From Lachnospiraceae bacterium KGMB03038 (GTDB taxonomy: Bacteria; Bacillota; Clostridia; Lachnospirales; Lachnospiraceae): DNA of 64,000 nt. Shown here one piece after another: positions 36,423 through 44,245 of this stretch. The translations under genes and the position numbers were made by a program. Every line of letters begins with the position of its first letter. The stretch's first letter is position 1. The notes beneath the pieces were generated by a model. It did not search any database. It saw nothing but the letters and a program-made list of their open reading frames with translations, and was not told where the DNA came from. Location: contig CP041667.1 in the NCBI GenBank assembly GCA_007361935.1, positions 2,074,501-2,138,500 on the forward strand. The letters are read 5' to 3'.

Positions 36423-36742
36423 CAGCTCGCCTCCCCGTCTGGCGTTGGCAGGAGGTTTATGCAATGCATTCCAAGGATTGTATCTACTACCCGGTTGACG
36501 TTCGACCGATCGATCGACATAGACCGGTTATCCCACATATCCGATATCAACGTCAGGACCGCGATCGTAATATCCTCGTTTTCATCCAGCTCTTCTTTTG
36601 TCAGTCCCGTCTGCCCTACGCAGTAGCTTACTGCCGCGGCCTGCATCGCCTGGATTAGTGTCAGATCTTCTTCAGTTAGATTTTCTTTCACTTCCCGCAG
36701 ATGATCCAGGATTATTTCTTGCGTTATTTCGCTTACTTTCCT
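36422..36742 (-). CDS. gp6-like head-tail connector; AGG start
   Basis: 106 residues from AGG (36742-36740). KVSEITQEIILDHLREVKEN and LIQAMQAAAVSYCVGQTGL match the gp6-like connector family. The first normal start (GTG at 36691) would lose 17 conserved residues. A near-consensus GGCGG is nine bases upstream. Overlaps the previous small gene by 71 nt in another frame. Confidence 0.83.
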   Translation of the reverse strand, partial: RKVSEITQEIILDHLREVKENLTEEDLTLIQAMQAAAVSYCVGQTGLTKEELDENEDITIAVLTLISDMWDNRSMSIDRSNVNRVVDTILGMHCINLLPTPDGEAS

Positions 36743-36878
36743 TTTTCTTCACCGCCTTCACCGCTTCCAGGTATCCGCATTTTACAAGAGGGGCCGCCAG
36801 GGAGCTAGAAAGCTCCCTTTCTTCCCCTTTTCGCATAGTTACCTGCCCCGCGAATGATATGATCGCTCTATACTTCAT
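36672..36878 (-). CDS. Small head-region protein
   Basis: 68 residues (MKYRAIISFAGQVTMRKGEE). Beta-rich N-terminus and very basic C-terminus that overlaps the connector gene. Similar small genes follow capsid genes in HK97-type phages. ATG with AGGTGAG upstream. Confidence 0.65.
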   Translation of the reverse strand: MKYRAIISFAGQVTMRKGEERELSSSLAAPLVKCGYLEAVKAVKKKESKRNNARNNPGSSAGSERKSN

Positions 36879-36886
36879 AGTCTCAC

Positions 36887-37033
36887 CTAGCTTTTGATCG
36901 CGGTTTTGATGTCCGTCCAGTTGTCCTTAATCCATGCGATCACGTCCGAGACCGTTTCGCCCGGAATATCCGCTGCCGTCCCGCTTCCTTTCATGGTTGC
37001 CGCCAGTTCTTTCAATTCTTCAACGATTGTCAT
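36887..37033 (-). CDS. Small phage protein after capsid
   Basis: 48 residues (MTIVEELKELAATMKGSGTA). Helical, ends DNWTDIKTAIKS. ATG at 37033 with AAGGAGG five bases upstream. Position between capsid and connector genes is conserved in related phages; function unknown. Confidence 0.6.
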   Translation of the reverse strand: MTIVEELKELAATMKGSGTAADIPGETVSDVIAWIKDNWTDIKTAIKS

Positions 37034-37043
37034 AGGCTCCTCC

Positions 37044-38270
37044 TTATGATTCCGCCATGGTCAAAACGGAGATCTTCTGCTCGTTTTCCACTTTCGCATC
37101 CAGTTCTGTCCATCCAACCACGCCTATCGCGTGCTGGGTTGCGTAATGCTCACGCAATACCTGTACCTCAAATTCTTCTGTGATTTTTGTAGCCAGGCCG
37201 GACATATCTCCGTAATAGATCGTCTTTGCGGACGCGGCCATTTCTGGCATGTTATCAGATACGTATACCGGCTTACCAAGGAGCGTTTTCCCGAATGGCG
37301 CCGTGATATCGTCCTGCATGAGATATCTCCCTACGTCATCTTTCAGTTTCCGAATCGCTGTCCTGGTCTTCGAAGACATAATCCAAATCGAATTCTGCTG
37401 GAACGCGTCCTTTACGGAATCCTGTAGATCGATCAATTCGTCCGCCGTAATCGCTGTGGCTGCCGCCGCCGTTACTCCCTGCGTTACGCTTGACAGTCCT
37501 TCAATCTTGCTTGTCGTCCCCTTCAGCAGTTCTCCTTCAATCCATCTGGCTGCCTGGTACGCCATATGGTCCACCACAAAGCCCGTTACATCAAACTGGC
37601 TGTTATTAATCAGAGATCTTGAGATCTTCACCAGCGCTCCGGCAAGGAATCCATTCAACGTGATGCTTCCGAACTTTCCGGTGTCCGCTGTTAAATCCGT
37701 AAATTCCGTTGCGTATGCCATTTCTACGTCATTGGAATCCGCCGGATAAAATGGGATGGTCAGGTTTCCTTTCACGTTGTATTTTGTAGATCTCTCCAGA
37801 ATCGGAGAAATATCGTAGATTTTCTCAATGATTTTGTTCGCAATTGTTGTCGGGATGATCGCTCCGTTATCCGTCAGCGTCATGTTTGTATCTGCCCGGA
37901 CTTCTCCGGCCACTACTCCACGCAGATAGTCCGCAAACGCTTTCTCTTCCTCCTGCGCTCTCTGCTCTGCCCCTTCTTCTTTTACGCCGTCTACAACTTC
38001 CCGTTTCCCTTCGTTTGTTTTTGCCAGGCGGCTTTTTACGTTTTCCAGGATCTCAATGGTTTTATCGATCTGTTCGATTTCCCCTTCGATCGCCCCGATC
38101 TGCTTCTCTTCTTCTTCCGTGATCGCTCTCTGCTCCGCTTCCAGCTTTTCATACAGCATTTCCAGTTCTTCTACTTTTTCAGCTCTCGTTTCTCTGAGCG
38201 CTTTGATGTTGTTTTTCTTTTCAGCAAAAAACTGGATGTTGTACTTCATTGCTAATTTTTTGTTTTTCCT
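37044..38270 (-). CDS. Major capsid protein (HK97 fold); AGG start
   Basis: 408 residues from AGG (38270-38268), nine bases after GGAGG; the AGG shares its first base with the protease stop (TAAGG in place of the common TAATG). Reading KNKKLAMKYNIQFFAEKK. The in-frame ATG seven codons in has no ribosome site. N-terminal coiled-coil scaffold region (about 20-100) that the protease removes, then the HK97 shell domain (RSLINNSQFDVTGFVVDHM, PFGKTLLGKPVYVSDNMP). Confidence 0.92.
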   Translation of the reverse strand, partial: RKNKKLAMKYNIQFFAEKKNNIKALRETRAEKVEELEMLYEKLEAEQRAITEEEEKQIGAIEGEIEQIDKTIEILENVKSRLAKTNEGKREVVDGVKEEGAEQRAQEEEKAFADYLRGVVAGEVRADTNMTLTDNGAIIPTTIANKIIEKIYDISPILERSTKYNVKGNLTIPFYPADSNDVEMAYATEFTDLTADTGKFGSITLNGFLAGALVKISRSLINNSQFDVTGFVVDHMAYQAARWIEGELLKGTTSKIEGLSSVTQGVTAAAATAITADELIDLQDSVKDAFQQNSIWIMSSKTRTAIRKLKDDVGRYLMQDDITAPFGKTLLGKPVYVSDNMPEMAASAKTIYYGDMSGLATKITEEFEVQVLREHYATQHAIGVVGWTELDAKVENEQKISVLTMAES

Positions 38271-38887
38271 TAGACTTTCCCTCCATATTTTTCAATTATT
38301 TTTTTCAGTTTGCTGTTGTCTGGTTTCTCTTTTTTATCTTCAAACCCGATATAATCGGGCTCGAATTCTTCCGCTCGAATCTCGATGGTCTCTTCTCCTT
38401 CTTCTCCAGCCCTCGTTTCCACGGTTGTAGATTCATACCAGGGCCTCATACGATCCGAGATCAGCGACACTTCGCTGATGTCAAAATCAGTGATGGTTCT
38501 AAGCGGCAGCCCTCCCGGAGTTTCTGCCCTGGTTTCCACTGGCCGTTTGATATCAAAGGACCAGCCACGCAAGCGTTTTTCTCTCGCCAGTTTTACTACC
38601 TCTGGATCGGACGTTTCCAGGTGCGCTCTTAACCCCACCACATCCTCACGCAGATTCAGGTTTTCTCCTGTCCGTCCGATGGTCTTGTCCCATTTATGGT
38701 CTAGCAGCGCTGTAACTTTCTGCGCCCGCGTAACCGCCCGGCCGAATGCTCCTTTCTGGATGCGCTCGATAAAATATCCGCCCTTGCGGTCTGGTATGGG
38801 CCGGCTGTCTCTTCCGGTAACATTTACATATCCGTCGATGATTACGGTTTCTTTCCCTGGTTCTCCCCGAAGCTCTATTCTTGCCCT
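38270..38887 (-). CDS. Prohead maturation protease (S78 family); AGG start
   Basis: 205 residues from AGG (38887-38885), nine bases after GGAGG. The opening ARIELRGEPGKETVIIDGYV and then KGAFGRAVTRAQKVTALLDH (His of the active site) belong to the family; the first usual start (GTG 38641) is 82 codons in and would delete the catalytic half. C-terminal LREKRLRGWSFD-type segment present as KRLRGWSFDIK. Cleaves the capsid delta domain. Overlaps the portal stop by 13 nt. Confidence 0.92.
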   Translation of the reverse strand, partial: RARIELRGEPGKETVIIDGYVNVTGRDSRPIPDRKGGYFIERIQKGAFGRAVTRAQKVTALLDHKWDKTIGRTGENLNLREDVVGLRAHLETSDPEVVKLAREKRLRGWSFDIKRPVETRAETPGGLPLRTITDFDISEVSLISDRMRPWYESTTVETRAGEEGEETIEIRAEEFEPDYIGFEDKKEKPDNSKLKKIIEKYGGKV

Positions 38888-40092
38888 TCTTCTACACCTC
38901 CTTCTCCGATTTTTACGGTCTTATTTGTGTTTGGGATATATACAGTTTGTGTTTTTGGATCATACAGGACGTCTTGCAATCCTAATTTGATCATATTCAT
39001 TCCCAGCGGCTCCATGTTTTCCTTTTTACGGATCTCATCAATCTGCAGCCAGCCTGTTTCCGCCGCCGTCTTGTAAGCGCTGTACCGCTTATCCGCATCT
39101 CCTTTTGTCAGTTCGTACATGTCTGGGGCAAAATAGTAGGTCCCTTTTTCTGATTCCAAGAGCAGCGCCCGGTTCAGCGCCGTCATGAATTCATCCATAA
39201 ACGTGCTTACACAGTATTTTATATACGCCTTATCCCCGGCTTCCGTTCCTAAATCATCTGGGATTCCCAGAATCCTCCGGAACTCTTCTCCGTTGGTCTT
39301 TTTGTTTTCGTTCAATTGCATCTCTACAGATGTGTTTGACGCCTCCTGGAACTCTAACCCGTCATTCAAAATCACCACGTTTTCCGTGTTGTTCTGATAC
39401 AGTTTCCTCCAGGCTTCTTTTAGCGCGTCAATTGCTGTCTGTGTCAACCGCTTTGCTGATTTCACAAATCCTTTCTTGTTTCCGCCCGTCTTTACCAGCC
39501 CTTCTTCGTAGGACAAGGAATTATAAGCCACACTAAGCGCCTTTTTGTTTTGTTCTACAATTCCATTCCCAAACATGCCATCTCTGGTATTCCTTAAAAT
39601 TCGAACAAATTCATCCGGGAAGTAAGATCTTCCCTGGACCAGGATGACATAATCCTTGAAAATCACATCTGCGTTTGGCGCAATTGACACATATTCGCTA
39701 TAGACATAACGCAGAGAGTTCACTTCCAGGCCCGTCCAATCGACATACACAAACCCGCCGCGGCCCAGGTAATAATCCCGAACCAGCGCTTGTTTCATCT
39801 GATTCGCGTCCAGCGTGTCTCCAGTTTCTTCGTTCAGCAGGTAAACCCGTCGGTCTCCTTCCATCTCTATGACTTTCCCGTTTTCTTTTTTATACAGACG
39901 AATCGGAATACTTGCTACAGTACGGGCAATCTCACAAATCGCTCCGGCTACCGACGGGACCTGCATCGCTTTTTCTCTTGTTATATTCTCTTCCGAAAAC
40001 CACGCCCGGAGAAGCTGGTCGCTCACCTGGCTTTCGTCCAACACCTTTTCCTCTTTCTCCGGCTCTGCTCTCACTCGTTTAAAAAACGCCCT
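38875..40092 (-). CDS. Portal protein (HK97 family); AGG start
   Basis: 405 residues from AGG (40092-40090), nine bases after GGAGG. Opening AFFKRVRAEPEKEEKV is a usual portal N-terminus; a GTG six codons later (40074) is the only normal alternative and lacks spacing. Core motifs QVPSVAGAICEIARTVASIP and RDYYLGRGGFVYVDW. Dodecameric DNA gate of the head. Confidence 0.92.
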   Translation of the reverse strand, partial: RAFFKRVRAEPEKEEKVLDESQVSDQLLRAWFSEENITREKAMQVPSVAGAICEIARTVASIPIRLYKKENGKVIEMEGDRRVYLLNEETGDTLDANQMKQALVRDYYLGRGGFVYVDWTGLEVNSLRYVYSEYVSIAPNADVIFKDYVILVQGRSYFPDEFVRILRNTRDGMFGNGIVEQNKKALSVAYNSLSYEEGLVKTGGNKKGFVKSAKRLTQTAIDALKEAWRKLYQNNTENVVILNDGLEFQEASNTSVEMQLNENKKTNGEEFRRILGIPDDLGTEAGDKAYIKYCVSTFMDEFMTALNRALLLESEKGTYYFAPDMYELTKGDADKRYSAYKTAAETGWLQIDEIRKKENMEPLGMNMIKLGLQDVLYDPKTQTVYIPNTNKTVKIGEGGVEEGQE

Positions 40093-40093
40093 T

Positions 40094-40327
40094 TTATTCG
40101 ACCTCCCGTTTCGTCCATCTTTCTAATGTTTTTTTATTCGCCACACTTGTATGGATTGTAATCTCCGGCCAGCCTGTTACATCTGTCATTGTCCCCAGAT
40201 GTATGTCAATCGAGATGTCTGTTATTTTATCAAGGCCGTTTCCTACCATGCTTTCCGCTCTTTCTATTAATTCTTGTCCAGCCTCTTTTATTTGCTGTAC
40301 AATCTCATCTCTATATGGTTTTATCAC
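40094..40327 (-). CDS. Small protein between terminase and portal
   Basis: 77 residues, GTG start (40327) seven bases after AAGGAGG. IKPYRDEIVQQIKEAGQELI then strands ITDISIDIHLGTMTDVTGWP. Not recognised beyond position. The GTG-start shows that standard alternate starts also work in this operon. Confidence 0.6.
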   Translation of the reverse strand: MIKPYRDEIVQQIKEAGQELIERAESMVGNGLDKITDISIDIHLGTMTDVTGWPEITIHTSVANKKTLERWTKREVE

Positions 40328-40339
40328 TTTCTTTCCTCC

Positions 40340-42031
40340 TTATGCCGTCTGTACAACAAAGCCATCATCGTATAATACATATTGCTGCAATAGATACATG
40401 GCATTAATCAGCGCCACTACCATGTCCACCTTTCCATTTGATTTCTTTTTGTTGACATATTTGTTTTTATTGGTGTCTTCTGTGCACCTTGCGTTCTGGA
40501 AATTGATCTCCAACATTCGATTATCGCAATATCGGAATTTCTTATCCAGTATCAACTCCTTAAGCCACTTCGTCGGCATGTGTAGGACGGAGCTGTGCTG
40601 TCGGATTTCTACACATTCATACCCATCCGCTTCCAATCCTTGCACAGTTGCCAGCGCGTTCCACTTGTCATATCCGATCTGCATGATCTCTACCCCGTAT
40701 TCTTCTTCGATTTCTTCCGCTTTCGCCTTGACATATAGATAATCAATCACTTCGCTTCCGCACGAAAAGCAATCCCCGCGCTCGATCAGCCTTTTGTAGT
40801 CAACATGTTCTTTTTTGCTTTTGAACTCGACTTTTTCCTCTGGCACAAATCCAAATACTTTCGCATATACAACCCCTTCTTCCTCCGTTACCATTGCCAG
40901 CGCTGTGTTGTCGTCCGTCTGGGATAGGTCCAGCCCCATCCAGACTCGGCGCCCCTTCCAGAACTCCTTGTCGTTTTCTTCCCTGCACACCTTTACTTTC
41001 TGTATGTCAATATAGCCTTCCACTCCCAGGCCCTTATAAAGAATGTTATTATGCTTACATAAATAGTTCTCTCTCTTATTTTCATACAATACCGCAATCG
41101 CGCGCTTTTTCTTGATCTCTTCAAAGATATAGGAGTGTGACACAGCCACCGGATTGCTCTGATAGATGCAACGATCATCCTTCTGCCATGCCTCCCCGGT
41201 CTTCAGGTCTTCGTCCGGCTCGTATAGCAACGCAAATACCCGCTGATCTTCCAGCAATCCATCAATCGCTTTTTTTGCGATGTCGATTTCGTCGATCATA
41301 ACGTTGTCGTCGTTAGGGTACTGGGTGCTGATGATGATCCCCAGCTTGTTGAATAACGTGATCTGGGAGGACCGCATGGCCTCCACCGGGTACTCGTCCA
41401 ACGCTCCCGCTTCATCTGCCAGAAAAGCATTGGCCATCTTCCCGTCCATGTTGTCCTGGCTATATGCCAGCGGCGTGTACTCGTTGTCATTGATCAAGCA
41501 TCGGATCTGGCTTCTCATGATCTTAAATGCCGGGTCATCTTCGTCGTAGAGCGCCGGGCTGACCTTGATGATCTTCCGGATCGCCAGCTTCAATTCTGAC
41601 GATAGCGATAGGTCTGGCGCCACAGAAAAGAACCGGGAAAAATCCGGCTCGATCAGCATCAGCAGGATGAATATGATCGCGCTCACAAATGTCTTGAAAT
41701 TCTTTCTTGCGATCTCCAGGACTCCGGTAACGTAATATCGAATGTCCAAATCACTTCCCTGTACCTTCGTGCACATAACCGCCACGATAAACAGCCATGC
41801 GTAATCTTCTATGCTGTCGTACATTGGCTTTCTCAGATCTGGGTGGATCATGATCTTTAGCAGGTTACAGACTTTCCTGTATGCTTCCTTATCGACGTAG
41901 GCCTCCTGGTTCCTGCCTTCTACGATGTCCAGCCAGAGTGCGGCCTGTCGTTTGACATAGATCGGTACATATCGATCGGGTTCTGTTGTGCACCACTTCG
42001 CGTATGTGTACGCCTTTCCCTCTTTAAGCAT
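40340..42031 (-). CDS. terL: Terminase large subunit
   Basis: 563 residues, ATG start after GGGAGGTG. DNA-packaging motor: ATPase Walker A variant around ARKNFKTFVSAIIF, Walker B AFLADEAGALDEYP, and a C-terminal RNase H-like nuclease with VWMGLDLSQTDDNTALAMV and acidic residues near IGYDKWNALA. HK97-type packaging. Overlaps the terS stop by 8 nt. Confidence 0.94.
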   Translation of the reverse strand: MLKEGKAYTYAKWCTTEPDRYVPIYVKRQAALWLDIVEGRNQEAYVDKEAYRKVCNLLKIMIHPDLRKPMYDSIEDYAWLFIVAVMCTKVQGSDLDIRYYVTGVLEIARKNFKTFVSAIIFILLMLIEPDFSRFFSVAPDLSLSSELKLAIRKIIKVSPALYDEDDPAFKIMRSQIRCLINDNEYTPLAYSQDNMDGKMANAFLADEAGALDEYPVEAMRSSQITLFNKLGIIISTQYPNDDNVMIDEIDIAKKAIDGLLEDQRVFALLYEPDEDLKTGEAWQKDDRCIYQSNPVAVSHSYIFEEIKKKRAIAVLYENKRENYLCKHNNILYKGLGVEGYIDIQKVKVCREENDKEFWKGRRVWMGLDLSQTDDNTALAMVTEEEGVVYAKVFGFVPEEKVEFKSKKEHVDYKRLIERGDCFSCGSEVIDYLYVKAKAEEIEEEYGVEIMQIGYDKWNALATVQGLEADGYECVEIRQHSSVLHMPTKWLKELILDKKFRYCDNRMLEINFQNARCTEDTNKNKYVNKKKSNGKVDMVVALINAMYLLQQYVLYDDGFVVQTA

Positions 42032-42554
42032 TCAGCACCTCCCGCAGGGCGTTCTTTTTCGTCTCTGGCTTTTTAGGGATCGACCGCAGGGCCGCCGCTA
42101 TGGTCATCACATTCTCTTTCTCTATATCAAACAGCATTTTTCGCTTGGTTTGTATCTGCCGATCGTAGCTGATCGCCATCTTGGACAAGTCGTTTTGCAA
42201 GGTGATGTACTCTGTAAACTCCATTTCTCCGGCTTTTTCTTCTAGCTCCTGCTGCCGGCAGAAGATCTTCTCTCGCTGCTCCTCAAACTCTGCGCACTCT
42301 GCAAAGATCAGGCAGTATCTATTGATCGCTCCGGAGTAAAGATCGTCGTCTTTTCCAATTTCCTTCAGTAGGTTTTTTAGCCGCAGGAACTCCCGATGTG
42401 CGATTTCATTGTTTTTGACCTCTGCCTTTTCCTTTAGCTTTTTCCCCGTCAGGAGGTTCTCTTCTGCCTGTTTGCGCTGGCGCAATTCTTTTTTTGTCCG
42501 ATGGGACTTACCTTCCAGGCGGATCACATCCGCTGGCTTCACTGGTGTTGGCCT
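42024..42554 (-). CDS. terS: Terminase small subunit (P27 family); AGG start
   Basis: 176 residues from AGG (42554-42552), seven bases after AAAGGAGG. Reading PTPVKPADVIRLEGKSHRTK, the classic opening of P27-family small terminases. The only other start codons are a TTG whose next codons are the ribosome site itself and a GTG four codons in. Recognises DNA for packaging. Confidence 0.93.
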   Translation of the reverse strand, partial: RPTPVKPADVIRLEGKSHRTKKELRQRKQAEENLLTGKKLKEKAEVKNNEIAHREFLRLKNLLKEIGKDDDLYSGAINRYCLIFAECAEFEEQREKIFCRQQELEEKAGEMEFTEYITLQNDLSKMAISYDRQIQTKRKMLFDIEKENVMTIAAALRSIPKKPETKKNALREVLNA

Positions 42555-42572
42555 ATTGATTCCTCCTTTCAA

Positions 42573-42659
42573 AATCTGATCTGGGAATATTTTATGAATA
42601 AGGGGTGGGCGTCGGTGGTATAAATCGTCAGAATTTTCTCTCCGAACCTCCGGGGAGGA
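42573..42659. other. Candidate packaging (cos) region
   Basis: 87-nt gap between the HNH nuclease gene and terS, with the palindrome CCTCCCCGGAGG near 42650. In HK97-type phages with HNH-TerS-TerL order the cos site usually sits here. No direct proof in sequence. Confidence 0.35.
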
Positions 42660-43076
42660 TCATCCGCAAGCCGGACATCCGTCCCTTTCCTCCTGTTCCT
42701 CTGCTATTCTTGATAATTCTTCTCGTTTAACTTCCCCTTTTTCTGCCATCTCGTGGTGCCTCGGACACAATGTTATCAGATTGTAATCATCCAACCTTCT
42801 ATTCCAATCCTCTGCTACCGGTACGATATGATGCACGGACAGATTTTCTGTTTCAAAGATCCGCTCCGGATTGTGCAACCCCCTCACTCACAACTGGCAG
42901 ACCTGCCTGTCTCTAACTCTGATAGATTCTCTTTTATCTTTCCACTGATTCGTATATCGGAATCTCGTTTCCGGTGTGTCCTTTTTCTTTTGCCTTATTT
43001 TTTGTGCTTCCTTTTTCTGCGGGCAGATATTCTTGCTGTCATGTATCCTCCCGCAGTAGTGGCAGGACTTTAACAT
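42660..43076 (-). pseudogene. HNH endonuclease interrupted by an in-frame TGA
   Basis: Two pieces in one frame: MLKSCHYCGRIHDSKNICPQ through RVRDRQVCQL, then TGA (42890-42888), then VRGLHNPERIFETENLSVHH. Joined they give a standard HNH nuclease with zinc cysteines and the HHIVPVAEDWNRRLDDYNLI active site. The TGA stands where relatives have Cys (TGT/TGC), so a one-base change, readthrough, or reinitiation at the GTG just after the stop are possible. HNH proteins work with terminase in cos packaging, so a broken gene would be surprising. Confidence 0.7.
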
Positions 43077-43279
43077 CTTTCTCTCCACATCTCCTCTATC
43101 AGCTCGGACATTCCTTTTTGATCCATTTCCCAGGTATCTTCCCCAACCTCTACCATTTGCGTATTTGGTTCCTTTTTTCTGTTTTTCGCATTTGATGTAT
43201 GCCTACATTCTCCTCCGTTCTTATAGCAGCTTTTTTTGTTGCAGTCCTTTACTTTCCCGTCACATAAATAGAAAAACAT
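43070..43279 (-). CDS. Small cysteine-containing phage protein
   Basis: 69 residues (MFFYLCDGKVKDCNKKSCYK). Four or more cysteines in the N-terminal half suggest metal binding. ATG with GGAGG six bases upstream; the ribosome site starts 4 nt after the tRNA. First protein gene after the tRNA in the late-direction transcript. Confidence 0.65.
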   Translation of the reverse strand: MFFYLCDGKVKDCNKKSCYKNGGECRHTSNAKNRKKEPNTQMVEVGEDTWEMDQKGMSELIEEMWRERC

Positions 43280-43295
43280 TTTATCCCTCCCTGAA

Positions 43296-43366
43296 TTGCG
43301 CCCCCTGGACTCGAACCAGGATTGCCGGCTTAGGAGGCCGGTGAATTACCATTACTCTAAGGCGCA
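43296..43366 (-). tRNA. tRNA with anticodon CCU (reads AGG), initiator-like
   Basis: 71 nt including discriminator A73, no encoded CCA. Acceptor UGCGCCU/GGGCGCA, D-arm GAGU/AUUC, anticodon stem CCGGC/GCCGG with loop CUCCUAA, T-arm CCUGG/CCAGG with UUCGAGU. By anticodon it would be called tRNA-Arg, but it has initiator features: A11:U24, G2:C71, C3:G70, G4:C69, weak U1:A72, G29:C41 and G30:C40, and U20 instead of the ArgRS determinant A20. Third anticodon-stem pair is C31:G39 and the pair 1:72 is not a mismatch, so it is not a perfect initiator. Lies upstream of the late operon. Confidence 0.93.
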
Positions 43367-43382
43367 GATCTGTATCAGAAAA

Positions 43383-43454
43383 GGCAGCCTCCGTTTCCGG
43401 TTGCTGCCTCGTCTGAGATATCTTATCTCAATATCTCATGCTAGCATTATAGCA
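43383..43454 (-). promoter_or_regulatory. Promoter and two-hairpin leader before the tRNA
   Basis: Minus strand: extended -10 TGCTATAAT (43454-43446) without a good -35. The transcript should begin at about 43439 with the hairpin TGAGATAT/ATATCTCA (43438-43414), then a GC-rich hairpin GGCAGC/GCTGCC (43408-43383) and TTTT, 13 nt before the tRNA. Looks like an attenuator or antitermination leader. Confidence 0.55.
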
Positions 43455-43491
43455 CGGAATTCTGTCCCCTGAGTGACGCACTTTTGCAAAT

Positions 43492-44145
43492 TTACAAATA
43501 TTTATGTCTCACTTCCTTCAGTTCGCTTTTCTTGTCCCATATCCTCCCAACCACTTGATCCATGGCTGTCATGATCCCTTTTATCCTTTGGTCTGTGTTT
43601 GGTCTGCTGTATATTTCCATCAACGCCTCCATGGCTGTCAGGTACTTTCTCATCTCTTCCAAAATCGTCATTGCCGTTTTATTTCCCCGGATATCTACCA
43701 GCCTTTCTCCCGTCCTGTGTTTTCTGTCGGCTATTTCTCTGACTTGCGCCAGTTCTGTCCTTCCTGCTGCCGCTGGTGCCTCCTGCTGCCGGAAGTAATA
43801 ATCTACCAGGTAGTCGTATACTTCCCAGGCTTTGTCTGTGTTCAGGCTCTTTGCGTGGAGAAGAGCGCCTTTCTCTGTCCAGAGGTATAAGATTTTTGCG
43901 TTTTTCTCAACAAGGCGTGAATTTCCACCCTCGTTATTAACAAGGTGAACATTTTTCACCTTGTTCTTGAAAGACTTCAGTTCTTCCCCTTGCAATAGGA
44001 GATAGTGCTTTCCTTCCGCAAATCTCTTCCTATTGTTCGAGTAGTTCTTTTTGATAATATCTACTGTTGCCTCATAGCACTCTGCTAACTGCTTGCTTGT
44101 AAGCACTCTGATCCCTTTTACTTCTATTGTTTGTGGTAACTGCAT
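43492..44145 (-). CDS. ORF6N-type antirepressor
   Basis: 217 residues. N-terminal ORF6N domain (KGIRVLTSKQLAECYEAT, YSNNRKRFAEGKHYLLLQGE, LYLWTEKGALLHAKSL) and a C-terminal helical region. Such proteins relieve phage repression. ATG after AAGGAGG. Promoter with two operators is shared divergently with the XRE gene at 44246. Confidence 0.82.
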   Translation of the reverse strand: MQLPQTIEVKGIRVLTSKQLAECYEATVDIIKKNYSNNRKRFAEGKHYLLLQGEELKSFKNKVKNVHLVNNEGGNSRLVEKNAKILYLWTEKGALLHAKSLNTDKAWEVYDYLVDYYFRQQEAPAAAGRTELAQVREIADRKHRTGERLVDIRGNKTAMTILEEMRKYLTAMEALMEIYSRPNTDQRIKGIMTAMDQVVGRIWDKKSELKEVRHKYL

Positions 44146-44161
44146 ATATGCCCCTCCTTTT

Positions 44162-44221
44162 TACGCCTATTTTTGGCGTATCTTTTTGATATATATTACG
44201 CCATTATTAGGCGTAAGTCAA
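44162..44221. promoter_or_regulatory. Two operators and the antirepressor promoter
   Basis: Inverted repeats TACGCC/GGCGTA at 44162-44180 and TTACGCC/GGCGTAA at 44196-44216. Minus promoter TTGACT (44221-44216), 17 nt, TAATAT (44198-44193), with the second operator in its spacer: bound repressor would block antirepressor transcription. Confidence 0.75.
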
Positions 44222-44245
44222 TAATTATTTTTATAGGAGGTTCAT

